Assembly (NCBI GenBank): GCA_950295325.1 | Contig: OX485807.1 | Coordinates: 27,747,666 to 27,811,665 of the forward strand | Reading direction: 5' to 3' | Length of the DNA: 64,000 nt | From: Polytrichum commune | Taxonomy: Eukaryota > Streptophyta > Polytrichopsida > Polytrichales > Polytrichaceae | Shown: positions 22,540 through 33,110 of the stretch, piece by piece | Numbering within the stretch: position 1 is the first letter of the stretch | Layout: each line of letters opens with the position of its first letter | Position numbers and translations under genes: made by a program | The notes under the pieces: generated by a model | Databases searched by the model: none | What the model was told of the DNA's origin: nothing | Seen by the model: only the letters and a program-made list of their open reading frames with translations

Positions 22540-22900
22540 GAGAGCTAGACAACTCTCAGTTGAAGATGAATGGATAGGAGTAAGACAACTCCAGATTGAC
22601 AACATGTGCACTGGAGTTAGATAGCTCCACATTTAGTGCATTGGAATTAGACTATTCCAATTGAGAACATGTGCACGTGAGATAGACAACTCTCGATGAG
22701 GTGCATGGAGTTAGACCACTCCATATTTGGAAAGATGAATGTTATTCATTGGAGTTAGACAACTCTTAATGAATAGATAAAGCTAGTTGGAATTAGACAG
22801 TTCCAACTAGAAGATTGAATGAATGAATTAGTTGGAATTAGACAGTTCCAACTAAAAGAATGAATGGATGAACTAGTTGGAATTAGACAGTTCCAACTAG
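22540..22900. repeat. Array of ten short hairpins with a constant TAGACA-like loop and varying arms
   Basis: Ten imperfect or perfect inverted repeats share a loop close to TTAGACA but have different arms that stay complementary. Positions are 22539-22558, 22577-22592, 22612-22629, 22640-22661, 22679-22694, 22705-22724, 22744-22774, 22783-22810, 22828-22855 and 22873-22900. Examples are ATTGGAAT/ATTCCAAT, ATGGAGT/ACTCCAT, CTAGTTGGAA/TTCCAACTAG and TTAGTTGGAA/TTCCAACTAA. Arm length rises from 4-6 bp at the left to 10 bp at the right. No ORF spans the array. Confidence 0.85.
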
Positions 22901-23370
22901 AAGATCCAACATATCCACAAAACGTAATGTCATGGTTGAATATTGTTATATCTAAATTGAAATGTTGCGCAAACCCTAAGCCACCAATTTCTCTTTTGGT
23001 AGCAACAGGTTATGAGCTTATCTTGATTCCCAAATAATAGAATCCTTGCCAGACCATTAGAGGTATGCAATAGTTGGCTCTTGCTATTTGATAAACTACC
23101 AGACCACCGTTACAAAGGGGAGGGGGAACGAGATGACATTGAGAGAGCACCTCTCAAATGATAAGAATGAGATTAAGAAATGTGTAACTAAATACCTATT
23201 TTTTGTGTTGTTCATACAATGTGTGGATATGTTAGATCTCAACCAAAGAATTTTGGTGGAAAACAACAGTATGATTCATTAGGGTTTTCAGGAGCAACTA
23301 CAAATGAGTGCCTCTTGCTTGACCTCTTTAAGCATGTCACAAGCATCATGAAAATGTAGGAAGTAACTAA

Positions 23371-23715
23371 GGGCCAGTTTAAACTACGGTGAAGAAGTGC
23401 AGTGGTCAAGATTTTAAGGGAAAAGAGTGATATGATTGGCTACAAAATGGGTTCTTCACCGGTCGGGGTTTACATTAAGTCCAAGAGATACGGGCGTAAT
23501 TTTTCTTTTTCTTTTTTCTTTTCTTCTTAAGTCCAAGACTTCTATGGTGGAGAACTTCTATGGTAGAGAACTTCAAGGATGAATGTAAAATGACATGGTT
23601 ACCAACATGGCCTCGGAGAACTCCAACTTGAGGTTCTTCTTCTTCTTCTTCTTCTTTCCCATCTTGGGCTGAAATTCTTGACCAACCAGTGCACTTCTTC
23701 ACCATAGTCTAAGGG
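23371..23715. mobile_element. MITE-like inverted-repeat element
   Basis: The left block AAACTACGGTGAAGAAGTGC and the reverse complement of the right block (AGACTATGGTGAAGAAGTGC) form arms of about 30 bp, both continuing to GGTCAAG. The interior holds CT-rich tracts and a TTC microsatellite (about 23633-23655). CTAAGGG lies at both outer edges, but a clean target-site duplication could not be fixed. Confidence 0.55.
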
Positions 23716-24174
23716 TTAGTTCACATGGGGTCCTAAGTCCCAATAGCCCGCTCATGTTAGCAAGTCCCAACATGGAGGCAAAGTCCCAACTTTTGAGCTT
23801 CAATTAATCATTAAAATATGGTCAATTATTATTGAAGTTGGATCTTGGTTATTTTATGCAAAAATATTCACATGGCTTGTGTAGAGAGTTGGGTCTACTT
23901 TTTGCACAACCCAACCCTCAACACAAGTCCCAAGTCTCACCTCCAAAAAGTGTTGTCATGTAAACATCCATGTCATACTTGGGACTTAAGGTATATGGGT
24001 GTTATTTTGTTTCTTTTTCATGTTCTCCAACTTCTACTGATTAGATTTACACAACAATACTCATGTTGCATCAAACCAGATTGAAAATTAGCAAATCTAC
24101 GACAAAACATGTAAAAATTTAGTATACAAAATAAAAATTATTTACATTAATTTAGTAAATTTAATTGTTTAATT

Positions 24175-24177
<3 letters not shown>

Positions 24178-24207
<30 letters not shown>
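24178..24207. repeat. (CAA)n microsatellite
   Basis: About ten uninterrupted trinucleotide units. Confidence 0.95.
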
Positions 24208-24835
24208 CTCCCTTGCTTTAGTTATGCTCATCGGAAGTGCATGTTTGTTGATTACTTAACTAGATACATAGGTCCTCCCAATTGTGTTCTATTGAGTGTA
24301 AAGTAGTTGCTAATATTTTGAAGATGTAGTCCAATCTCTTTTAGACATGTGTCTTTATGATGTTTGCTCTTCAATCCTCACCAAACCACATACCAATCAA
24401 ATCTTAGGGTCCAATTAAGAAAAGTAACCACATAACACACGTACACCTTAGGACTTGGGACCCTGGGTAAAGTGGTAAGTCCCAACTTCTATTCTCTCGA
24501 TGGCTTAAATTGAATGGATTGACCTCAAATGACTTGGGACTTACAACTTGAGATCAGCATGAAGTGTCCTCAAAAGACAACATGAAAACTTGTCGAAACA
24601 TAGACTTGTATTTTTTTTTTGGGTAAATAAAGTTCTTGGTATCTCTCCAACACAATTTGGACGAACAAACCCATGCACTTATTCCTTGTTGGATGCTTGA
24701 ACCCTTGCCTCCAAGGCACCAGTGTACGGGTTGGTTCGCCCCAGCCCTCAAACACCTTATGATGGATTATGTACGAGACTGTCCTCACCCACATATCACG
24801 TACATAGCATTATGCGTCTATATCTGTTTCTATCC

Positions 24836-24890
24836 GACACCTCAAACTGCAGCCTGGAAAGGAAAGTCCAGGCTGTAGATACAAGGTGTC
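24836..24890. repeat. Stem-loop with 22-23-nt arms
   Basis: GACACCT and AGGTGTC close the stem, and CTGCAGCCTGG pairs with CCAGGCTGTAG with one mismatch. The loop is about 10 nt and an internal bubble lies between the two paired blocks. The arm length is that of a small-RNA duplex, but there is no other evidence of a microRNA. Confidence 0.6.
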
Positions 24891-26202
24891 AGGATGGATA
24901 TATGCCCTGCACGTATCACGAGCTGCTTGCGGTGACATGTAAAGTGTGTCACTTTCCAGCATTCAAAGTTATGGAGTTTGGAAAGGAAAACACGAGCGTC
25001 AGATCCGCAGTCAAGTTCACAAATTGTTTGGAACAGATGACACGACAGAGTTATTGTTTCAAGTAGAGGGTGATTCCTTATTGGGTTTCATGAGCAAGCT
25101 TGTTCTTGTGTACCTTGTCACTTCTGTATGCGAACCAAAGCATATGTAGTGCTCTTATATTTAGCTCAAGCAATTAATGTCCGGTCTCAAATTTGGTCAT
25201 TTTTTCTGGGTAAGGTTGAGCTTGAAACTTCTTGGGGGAGCTGCTGGGCATGACCTATTTACATCCCACGTATTTGTTGAAATCTAATTGAGAAATCACG
25301 CTTAGGAGTCCTATTAGTATGGGTGAAAAACTGACATAGACATAGTTAGTATAAGCCACACTAATTCTCTAGTCATGTCCTGCCCCCAGTCTGCCTGAAG
25401 ACTTTTGACCAACATGTTGAATAGTAGTTGTAGGCCAAAAGTAACAGAAAATCAAGTAACCACCCACATACATTTTATAGGAAAATAATGACTAGGGCCC
25501 ATGCTAATTTTTTACTAACAATTTAGTGTGGGTTGAAAATTCATGTGGCCCACGTTATTCTCATTATAAAAATTAGAACTAGTTCTAGGAAATTACTATG
25601 ATCCAAAGTACAAGTATTTAAGGTTGATTTTCAAGTAGGCCATTCATCCACCACATTCTAGTGAAAATGTAGAATTCACCTGCTGGTATCTACATTTCCA
25701 ATAAATCTGGTGGGCAAGCCGTTTACATGGGAAGTTGGGAACTAACTCTTAGTACACCATTGCAGTTGGTAAAACCCCCCCATCTCACATTGCAACCTCC
25801 TATGACCTATGGATAGGGCCACCATTTTAGCATAAAATTAAGGTGGTCTTGTCACTATCACCACTTTCACATGACATTCACATAATGTCGCTGCAAGGAA
25901 ATGCACGCAAAGACGCAAGAACAAAGTGATCATTGGTCATGAATTTCCACGTGGAATACAGCAAGTGCGTACACACAGCCACTGGAAGGCTTGGACTGTT
26001 TCTTGTTACAATCCGCCGAGGTCACGGCATGACTTCTAACCTTTAAAAGTGTACACTACATAGGTATCCACAATATATTGTACAGGTCCACGGCTTCAAA
26101 ACTTTCCTGCCCACAATCTTCAGAAGAGTGGTTGCGTCGCTCAATTCCAGCAGACTATTGTAGGAGATCTTCATCGAGCATGTGCCTGATCAGGTTCTTC
26201 GT
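24891..26202. other. Gene-free interval downstream of COR413
   Basis: Short ORFs only, none recognisable. The part next to 26200 should contain the 3' untranslated region of the COR413 gene. Confidence 0.4.
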
Positions 26203-28581
26203 TTAGAAGAGGTACTTGAAGATCACCCACACGGGGGCCACGAACAATAGAATGATGCCGATGGTGTTGCTAACGCCACGGCTCTCGGCGAACGCTTGAC
26301 GGAAGCCTCCGGCGTTCTTGATGTGCTGGGCCAGCAAGAAACCGCCGATGCACAGGGCGATGATGTCGCGGAAGATGGTGCCCCTCACATCCACAACGTG
26401 GCCTGGGGCGGCGACGATGAGAAGAATGAAGGAAGCAGGTAGCTCAAGATCACCTGTTAGGGACACAGGATAGCCTTGTAAGTACATCGATGTTCAAGCA
26501 ACACTTCCAGATCAAGGTGACCAGTAAACCAGAAAAGAATTTGTGAACCAAAAGAGATGGTTCATCCAAAGCTTTTGCAAACACATATCCAATACGAAGC
26601 AATTAAAAGGTTAAACCAATCACAAACTAAAGTGAGATTAAGATTAAAACACATCACGCACGCGGCCATAACCACGTTGACCAGGGACCATGTACAGAAA
26701 TCTATATGCTTATAACTATCGATGTTCAAACCAACACTTCCAGAGAAATGAACTAGCGAAGGATAGAATATAAATCAAACTTGTAATCAAAGATTCTGAA
26801 ATTAAAACAAAGCTTGTAACCGGCACTTATATACATGTCGTCTGTAAGGACACTTGCCCACACTCGCAACTAACGAATCTCGTATCCTTGTAGGTGCAGT
26901 GGGTCAACCAAAACTTTGTATCAAGAGGAATAGTTAATTCAAGGCTCTTAGAGTTACATCCTCTACATAAAAGCAATTGAAAAGAATTAGACATGCGGCA
27001 ATGGCCAAATGGTGGCAAGCCACTTGACAGAGACCATCCACATCGATCTATCTGCGTCGAAGATTCTTCCACCTTCCACGACACCCACACTGACAATGGT
27101 TTGTTATCTGGAGTTTGCTAAAACGGGAATACTCAGTTTGTTGTGGGTATAGCATGTGTACTAATAAATTACTTCCACACATGAAAACCACAAAATATAG
27201 ACCAAAAGCCCGAGGTAGGAAAAACAAACCCCCAAAGACTGGTCTATACAAGAGCGCGCTCGATATTGACACAGAAACAAAATGTTCACCAGCGAGTCTT
27301 ACCGTGAATGGTCTCGGGGAACTGAGAAGCGAAGAAGAGACGGATGACGACGGCAACGAACGCAATCCATCGGCCAATATCTCCCCTGCACATGTTTAAG
27401 TCACATGTTAGAGCTCATTTTCAGGAGGTAAGTTCATCACAGAGCCGAACTGGAAGACGAAAAATTCAACACATTCTAGTATCGTGGTGTGGAACTTGAC
27501 AGGGTCGGGCGGTACTACCTCAAGTAACCAAAGAATGGCTCTGGTAATTCAAGAGCAAGATATGGCACGAGAAGAGCAGTCAACAAGTTAGTCCTCCATC
27601 CTGTTCTGTTCAACACCAACAAGTAGCTGCACAACAGAGGAAAAGCAAAGAATGTTAGGACTACCGCCGCTCCAAGGATATGCAACTGTCAAATCGAAGC
27701 ATCTGAACAGCAGGTGGTAAAACAAAACTCTATAAAACTCACCAAATGTCCAGCCGTCTCCTAAACTAATCCCACACGTGTATCGCAAAGTAAGAGCTTT
27801 TTCAACTACACGAAATTTCCGCAGATGCCCAGGCAATCTTAAATTCTAGGTCCTACTCTAAATCCACGCACTTTGAAACCTAGGAGACACACTTGCAACG
27901 AAAGTCGACAAAGCTCTTTCGATCTCCTTTTTCCTTTTGAAAAAATAAATCCAGCTCACCGACACAAAGTACCAACTCATACGACGATCGTTTCAGCTCC
28001 AGAAAAGGCAGACAGCAAGAACGGACCTACTTACGAATTTCCTAGAACAACTACCAGGAAATGCCAAGATGTTACAAAATCCAAAGCATAGACAAACAAG
28101 GACGACTCACGGCACACCGATGTTACGCGCATATCGGTCCTGCTCGGTAACTCAGGCGGCCTCAAGATTAAGTAAAGATACACACTAGCAACAACAGCCG
28201 ACAGAGATCTCTTCTGTAACGAGAAAAATAAAATCCAGCTCGCCGACTCGAAAATCAACTGATACGACCAGCATTTTGGCTCCAGGAAAGCAAAGCTCAC
28301 GGGAACGGACCCACGCATTTCCTAAAGCAACCCTCCAGATAATGCCGAAACGGTACCGACACAAACAAGACAAACTCAGACCACCACACGGATGTCACGT
28401 ACATGGCGGAGATGACAGCGAGCCACTGCAAGATGCCGGTGACGGAAACCCCGAGCTGCAGAGCGGCCGCGGCGTGCACGCTCAAGTTGCTCACGGCCTC
28501 GCTCACGGCGTGCCAGTCCTGGTCCAGCGACACCGCACCGGGCTGGGCCATGTCCAAGGCGAAGGCGCGTGTGTTCACCAT
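26203..28581 (-). CDS. COR413PM: COR413 plasma-membrane-type cold-acclimation protein, 206 residues
   Basis: Four exons on the minus strand, 28581-28403, 27626-27519, 27385-27303 and 26453-26203, join in phase (621 nt) with GT-AG ends; the first donor is GTACGT. The start is the ATG giving MVNTRAFALDM; an in-frame MAQPGAV ten codons on is an alternative. Family landmarks in order are AISAIYLLVLNRTGWRTN, LLVPYLALELPEPFFGYLR, GDIGRWIAFVAVVIRLFF, DLELPASFILLIVAAP and GGFRQAFAESRGVSNTIGII. Several hydrophobic segments make it a multi-pass membrane protein. Length fits the plasma-membrane branch; no chloroplast transit peptide is apparent. COR413 proteins are plant-specific, induced by cold and abscisic acid, and thought to stabilise membranes. 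Their biochemical activity is not settled. Confidence 0.93.
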
Positions 28582-29650
28582 TGCGGGGACGCTTTGAAAT
28601 CTGAGTTGGGTCTGCACCGAAGAAGTTAGGACGCGCGAGGCAGCTCGGAATCGGAGAAGAATCGGGGCGAATGCAAGCCGACACTGGTGCAGGAGAGCGA
28701 GGAGCTCGGGTTGTCTAGGCGGGGGCGGCGAGCGGGCACGGCGATGAAACAGGGGGGGCGGAGCCCTCGAAGTGACGTGGATCCGACACGTGGCGAAATC
28801 CTGACACGCGAATATGCGATTGGAAGTTTTTTAAAGGCCTCTTGTGAAAGCATTTGTCATCATCGTTGTCAGTGATTGCATGCCACTAAAAAGTAAGGGG
28901 AAAGTGGGGTTGTTCAAAGGTTGACACGTGTAGAAGTTCAAATTTCACACACCAACCTTTATTAAAAAAAACACCCATTTCTTGGGGGTAAACTTGAATG
29001 TCTCTTGCATATCTTCACTTGTTAAAATGCTTCACTGGTTGGTATGTACTACACTAAGTATGATATTTAGTGTTTGATTATGTTTAGTGTTGTTACCACC
29101 CTATGGCAGACATTAAACACCCCCCTACGAACTTTGGGGGGTGTCAGATCCGGGCGGGGGCAACCCTCCCGGGAGTTTTTTAACCCGACCGAAAATTGCT
29201 GCCCACCCTGCCCAACTTCGAAAAAAACATTGCCCTTGCACTCTTGGAGGTCGTTTTACTACAAATCCCATATTGAGTGTACTTCACCTTCAAGGCCCAA
29301 AATCCAATATATATGTTCACTTTCATTGAGTAAATAAGAAATTGACTGGGATTTCATTATGAAAGTGAAACCGTCAATAAAGCATGTAATTGACTTGGAA
29401 GTCAAAATATTACAAAACCCTCACTACCACTGAGGTTATAATTTTTGTGACTTACAGTTTGAATTAGTCTTTGTCATTCTAAAATGGCACTTAAATTAGT
29501 GTGCTGATTTAGTATGTATATTTTATAATATTTTAGGTAATGTTGTCTACTTTCACATGTATTCATACGCACTCAAACTAATTAAGTGTGATTGAATGTA
29601 ATTAAGTCTAATTAATCCCAAATAAATCAGAAAGTAAACATATTTAATTA
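28582..29650. other. COR413 upstream region and gene-free sequence
   Basis: The first few hundred bases are GC-richer and should contain the COR413 leader and promoter. Beyond about 28.9 kb the sequence turns AT-rich. A C/G-rich block near 29120-29220 has no recognisable gene. Confidence 0.45.
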
Positions 29651-29838
29651 TAAAATGCACTGAAATTAATTAATTATAAAATGCACTGAAATTAATTAAT
29701 TATAAAAATTAATTCACTGGAATTAATTCCATTAATTAATTATTGTAATTAATTAGCTATAATTAATTCCATTAATTAATTATTGTAATTAATTAGCTAT
29801 AATTAATTCCATTAATTAATTAATTTTAGTGCATTTTA
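29651..29838. repeat. AT-rich inverted repeat with internal tandem units
   Basis: AAAATGCACTGAAATTAATT occurs twice in tandem on the left, and its near reverse complement (AATTAATTTTAGTGCATTTT) closes the right side. Between them is a unit of about 46 bp (AATTAATTCCATTAATTAAT and following) present twice. The whole could fold into one long hairpin. Confidence 0.8.
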
Positions 29839-29889
29839 GGTATGTTCTATAGATTCCTTTAAAGTGATCGGTAATTATCCTGACGTCTA

Positions 29890-29935
29890 GAACTCCAACC
29901 GGTTATTTCTCAAATTGAATTGGTTCATCTGTAAC
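29890..29935 (+). repeat. Dispersed leader-like motif, copy 2
   Basis: The plus strand carries GAACTCCAACCGGTTATTTC, a TCAAATTGAA segment and TTGGTTCATCTGTAAC. Similarity to copy 3 extends upstream (GGTATGTTC, ATAGATT) for about 50 bp. Confidence 0.75.
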
Positions 29936-30339
29936 TAACTGTCGGTTCTTCCCAATCATTGGTATATACCAACCCAAAATGCCAATGCTCACATATTTTG
30001 CTTAACATTGACCAATTTGTGCAGAGTTGTACAACTGTTTAAGAAGATAACATTTCTTTTTTTGGGGAGGGGGAATTCATCACAAATTGATGTTTTGTCA
30101 TCTTGATCTCATCCTTGTGGCATCGATTATGCAAGGATTTCTATGTGACTAGGCTTATTGTGCATAATGGATTGCACTTCATAAGAGGTCAAGCCTTGTG
30201 TGGTCCTATTGTGGCCATTTCCAACTTCACACACAAGTGAGCGAGAAAGAAAGAGAGAGAGAACCTAAGGTTGGGCATGAATGGGAGACGACGCTTCACC
30301 CTTGATCACTACAACCGCATACACATCAGAGCCCTACAT

Positions 30340-30732
30340 TGGGTGCCCATACCCATGCCCATGCCCATACCCACCCATGCCCATGGGTTTTGGGTGGGCA
30401 TGGGTGCAATATTATTGTTCATGGGTGGGCATGGGTGCAATATTATTGTTCATGGGTGGGCATGGGTGGGCATGGCTGCGATATTATTGTTCATGAGTGG
30501 GCATGGGTGGGCATGACTGCGATATTATTGTTCATGGGTGGGCATGGGTTTGATATTATAATGGGTGGGCATGGGTGGGGCACAATTACACAATCATACA
30601 AGACACATTACACAATTACACAATACACATTACACAATTTTTGAATACATGAGCGCAATTTGAATAGCATGGGTGGGCATGGTGGGCATGGGTGCGCACA
30701 TGTCATGCTATGGGTGGGCATGGGTGGGCATA
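30340..30732 (+). repeat. G-rich minisatellite with repeated quadruplex motifs
   Basis: Variants of ATGGGTGGGC are repeated, often with GCAATATTATTGTTC between them. The exact string GGGTGGGCATGGGTGGG, able to fold as a three-layer G-quadruplex, occurs at 30454-30470, 30563-30579 and 30712-30728. At the left edge the opposite phase (CCCATGCCCATACCCACCC) puts the G-runs on the minus strand and forms an inverted repeat with the array. A run of CACAATTACA repeats separates two blocks at about 30590-30650. ORFs across it are products of the repeat. Confidence 0.9.
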
Positions 30733-30859
30733 GGTCACTACTAATGGGCATGGTCTGCGTACGGGTGCAATTAAAAAGAAAAATGTTGGGCTCTGATACA
30801 CATATCCTCACACTGTTAAAACTCGTGTTTGCTTATATTTTGTCAAACTAGTAACTAAT

Positions 30860-32560
30860 AATGGTATGCACATCATGCAGAAGTTATAAAGGGTCAAAGT
30901 AAATATTTTCTTGCTTTGGAAGTGATCACATAGGCCCTCTCAATTTTGTTGGCTTTGCCCTGTATCATGGGATAGAGGCATTGTGGAGAGTGTCTTTGAG
31001 TGGTAATAAGGCCCATGTAATGCATATCAAAACTTAATGGATAAGGTTTTGTGAAGCTATGTGGAAGCTCCAAATTAATAGGAAAATAAATAGTAATTGA
31101 AATGATTACTTTTAGAATGTCATATTATGACAAAGCCTCTCATGGCATAGCCACATTCCTTTGTTAACTATTAAAGCTAGAATGCTTAACATATTAAGAG
31201 CACATAGTCCAATTCCATTGGAACATGTGTCCATTGATATTTTTCTTAACTACAAGCCATGCTATTGTATGTGTGTTGTGTCCCCATCCAAACTCGATCC
31301 TTTAGCAACATGTTATACACCTTTATGGTGTCAAAAGATTTGGAAATAGCATAAAAAACAAATGATCCACATCATAACAAATGTAAAGTATTCCGTTGTC
31401 ACATGACTCAAGTGCAAACTTGTGATTGCATTGGTACAAAGGAGAAATCCTCTTGCTCTCTTACACGTGTCCATAGAATGGCATTTCACTCATAAGCATT
31501 TGAGTGTTGCGGCAGCTAACCTACTTGGGAATCAATTTCTCTACCCACTATCATGGAGATTTATCCCACATGTCAAAAAAATCCACATGCAAGTGGTGCT
31601 TCCTTCATGTGGTGAATTCACAAAGTTGACTACACATAAGACATAAAAGGAGATTGATTTTACCCCACTTCTACATCATTTATGGTATTTAGTGCCACTT
31701 ACTATTTGCCAATTTACACAAACTTTCATTTAATTGCCTATTTTTGTTTCTATCAACAAAAGTCCAATAGATTATTTGGACATTATAAAACATTAACAAC
31801 TATAGTTGGTAGAAAATTCCATTCTTGGTGAAACGTTACAACCACGTGTAACTCCAAATGAAAACAAACCTACATGGAATAATAAGTAATATAAAAAATA
31901 GTAATAATAATCTAACGCCGGTTTTTCCATCTTCTTGGGTTTTGGGCCTCGGTGTACATGATCATATGTGGGTTTAGCGTTGGTTGAATGGGCAGTTCCT
32001 ATGGTGGTAGAACATACTTTTGTTGGCTCTATCTGTAGGATAGAGACTATGCATCAACTTCTCTGTCTCAAGAGCGAATTTCCTAACCACTTTGCGTTCA
32101 CACTTAGACGTTACTTGTTCATGTTATTTAGTTCAGTTTATTTAATGTGGAGGTTAACTATAGTTATATATATCTAGTTAACTATAGTTGCTCCCTGAAA
32201 TGTAGTGAAAAAATATAGTTAACTATAATTATTTTGGCAGTTGTTAATTATTTAATTAGAATTTTTGGGTGATAAATAAGTAGCTTCAGTTCTTGACCCA
32301 CATTTGAGAAGAATGTGCATGAAATCCAAGAAAGATTTGGTTATAGGTATAGTAAATAGCCATGGACTAGCATGAGAAAAATGGACAACTATAATTGTAA
32401 CCTTTCATAGTAAAGGATAGTGTCTCACGGTTCCACCGTTTTCTTGTTTGGCATCTAATTATTGTTTGTTTAGGATGAGGTATGTAAGGTATTTGATGGT
32501 AATTTGGTGTATTTTTTCATTTTTTTATTGTGTCTTTAACTAGGTGTAGGTTTTCAAGTT
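30860..32560. other. AT-rich gene-free interval
   Basis: Only short, unrecognisable ORFs. AGTTAACTATAG-like blocks recur between 32150 and 32230. I see no other feature. Confidence 0.4.
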
Positions 32561-33110
32561 TTTTAATCCTACTATTATGGATGGCTCCTTTGACTCCACT
32601 TGTCATGACTTTAAGGGGGTTGACCTTCCATCCTTGTGTTTTTATTGCCTGATCAATTGGTGGATTGTAGTTATCTTTTTGGTGGTAATGTTTTGCTTGG
32701 TTGTACCTATCGATGGTGAACGTGAATTTGATAATCTAGATGGTGAGGTCTGGTGAGGGATTTAAGGGCCCACTTTGTTCAAATGGTGCTCCTCGTATGT
32801 AAATGATATCCGGCATAAGTTTGGCAAGGCAAATACATTTTGAGGTGTTGCATGTACAATTAAGGATCCATGGTGGGATGGTGTTTTCGTGGGGTGTGTT
32901 GGCATTTGTGTTGAAATTTGTAAGTGTAAGATGTCTCATGTGTATGCATGACTTGAGTAGATTAGCGAGTAAGTGGACCATAGCATTATGTCTGGCTATT
33001 CTAAAGCCTTTGAAGAGACTATTTTGGCATAGGGAGAGTAGGTGTGGCCAAGTTCCTTTGTCGTTTTTGTGCCATAATGTGCAGTTTGTTGGTCACTTGC
33101 TACTAATATA
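32560..33110 (-). mobile_element. LINE copy C: decayed zinc-finger/endonuclease fragment
   Basis: Read on the minus strand with several stops, the fragment gives CTLWHKNDKGTWPHLLSLC (finger with a lost cysteine), ENTIPPWILNCTCNTSKCIC, MPDIIYIRG, IIKFTFTIDRY and TQGWKVNPLKVMTSG. These align with copies A and B in order. It is the most diverged of the three and is truncated at its 5' side near 33110. The 3' end is not resolved. Confidence 0.7.

Noticed and set aside
24570-24800. tRNA or SINE (GGTTCAAGCATCC on the minus strand)
   Set aside because: Only a box B-like string is present; no box A at suitable spacing and no cloverleaf.
30271-30644. Overlapping ORFs with repeated WVGMGG-like strings
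   Set aside because: Three frames of the same G-rich minisatellite are open; none is a credible gene.
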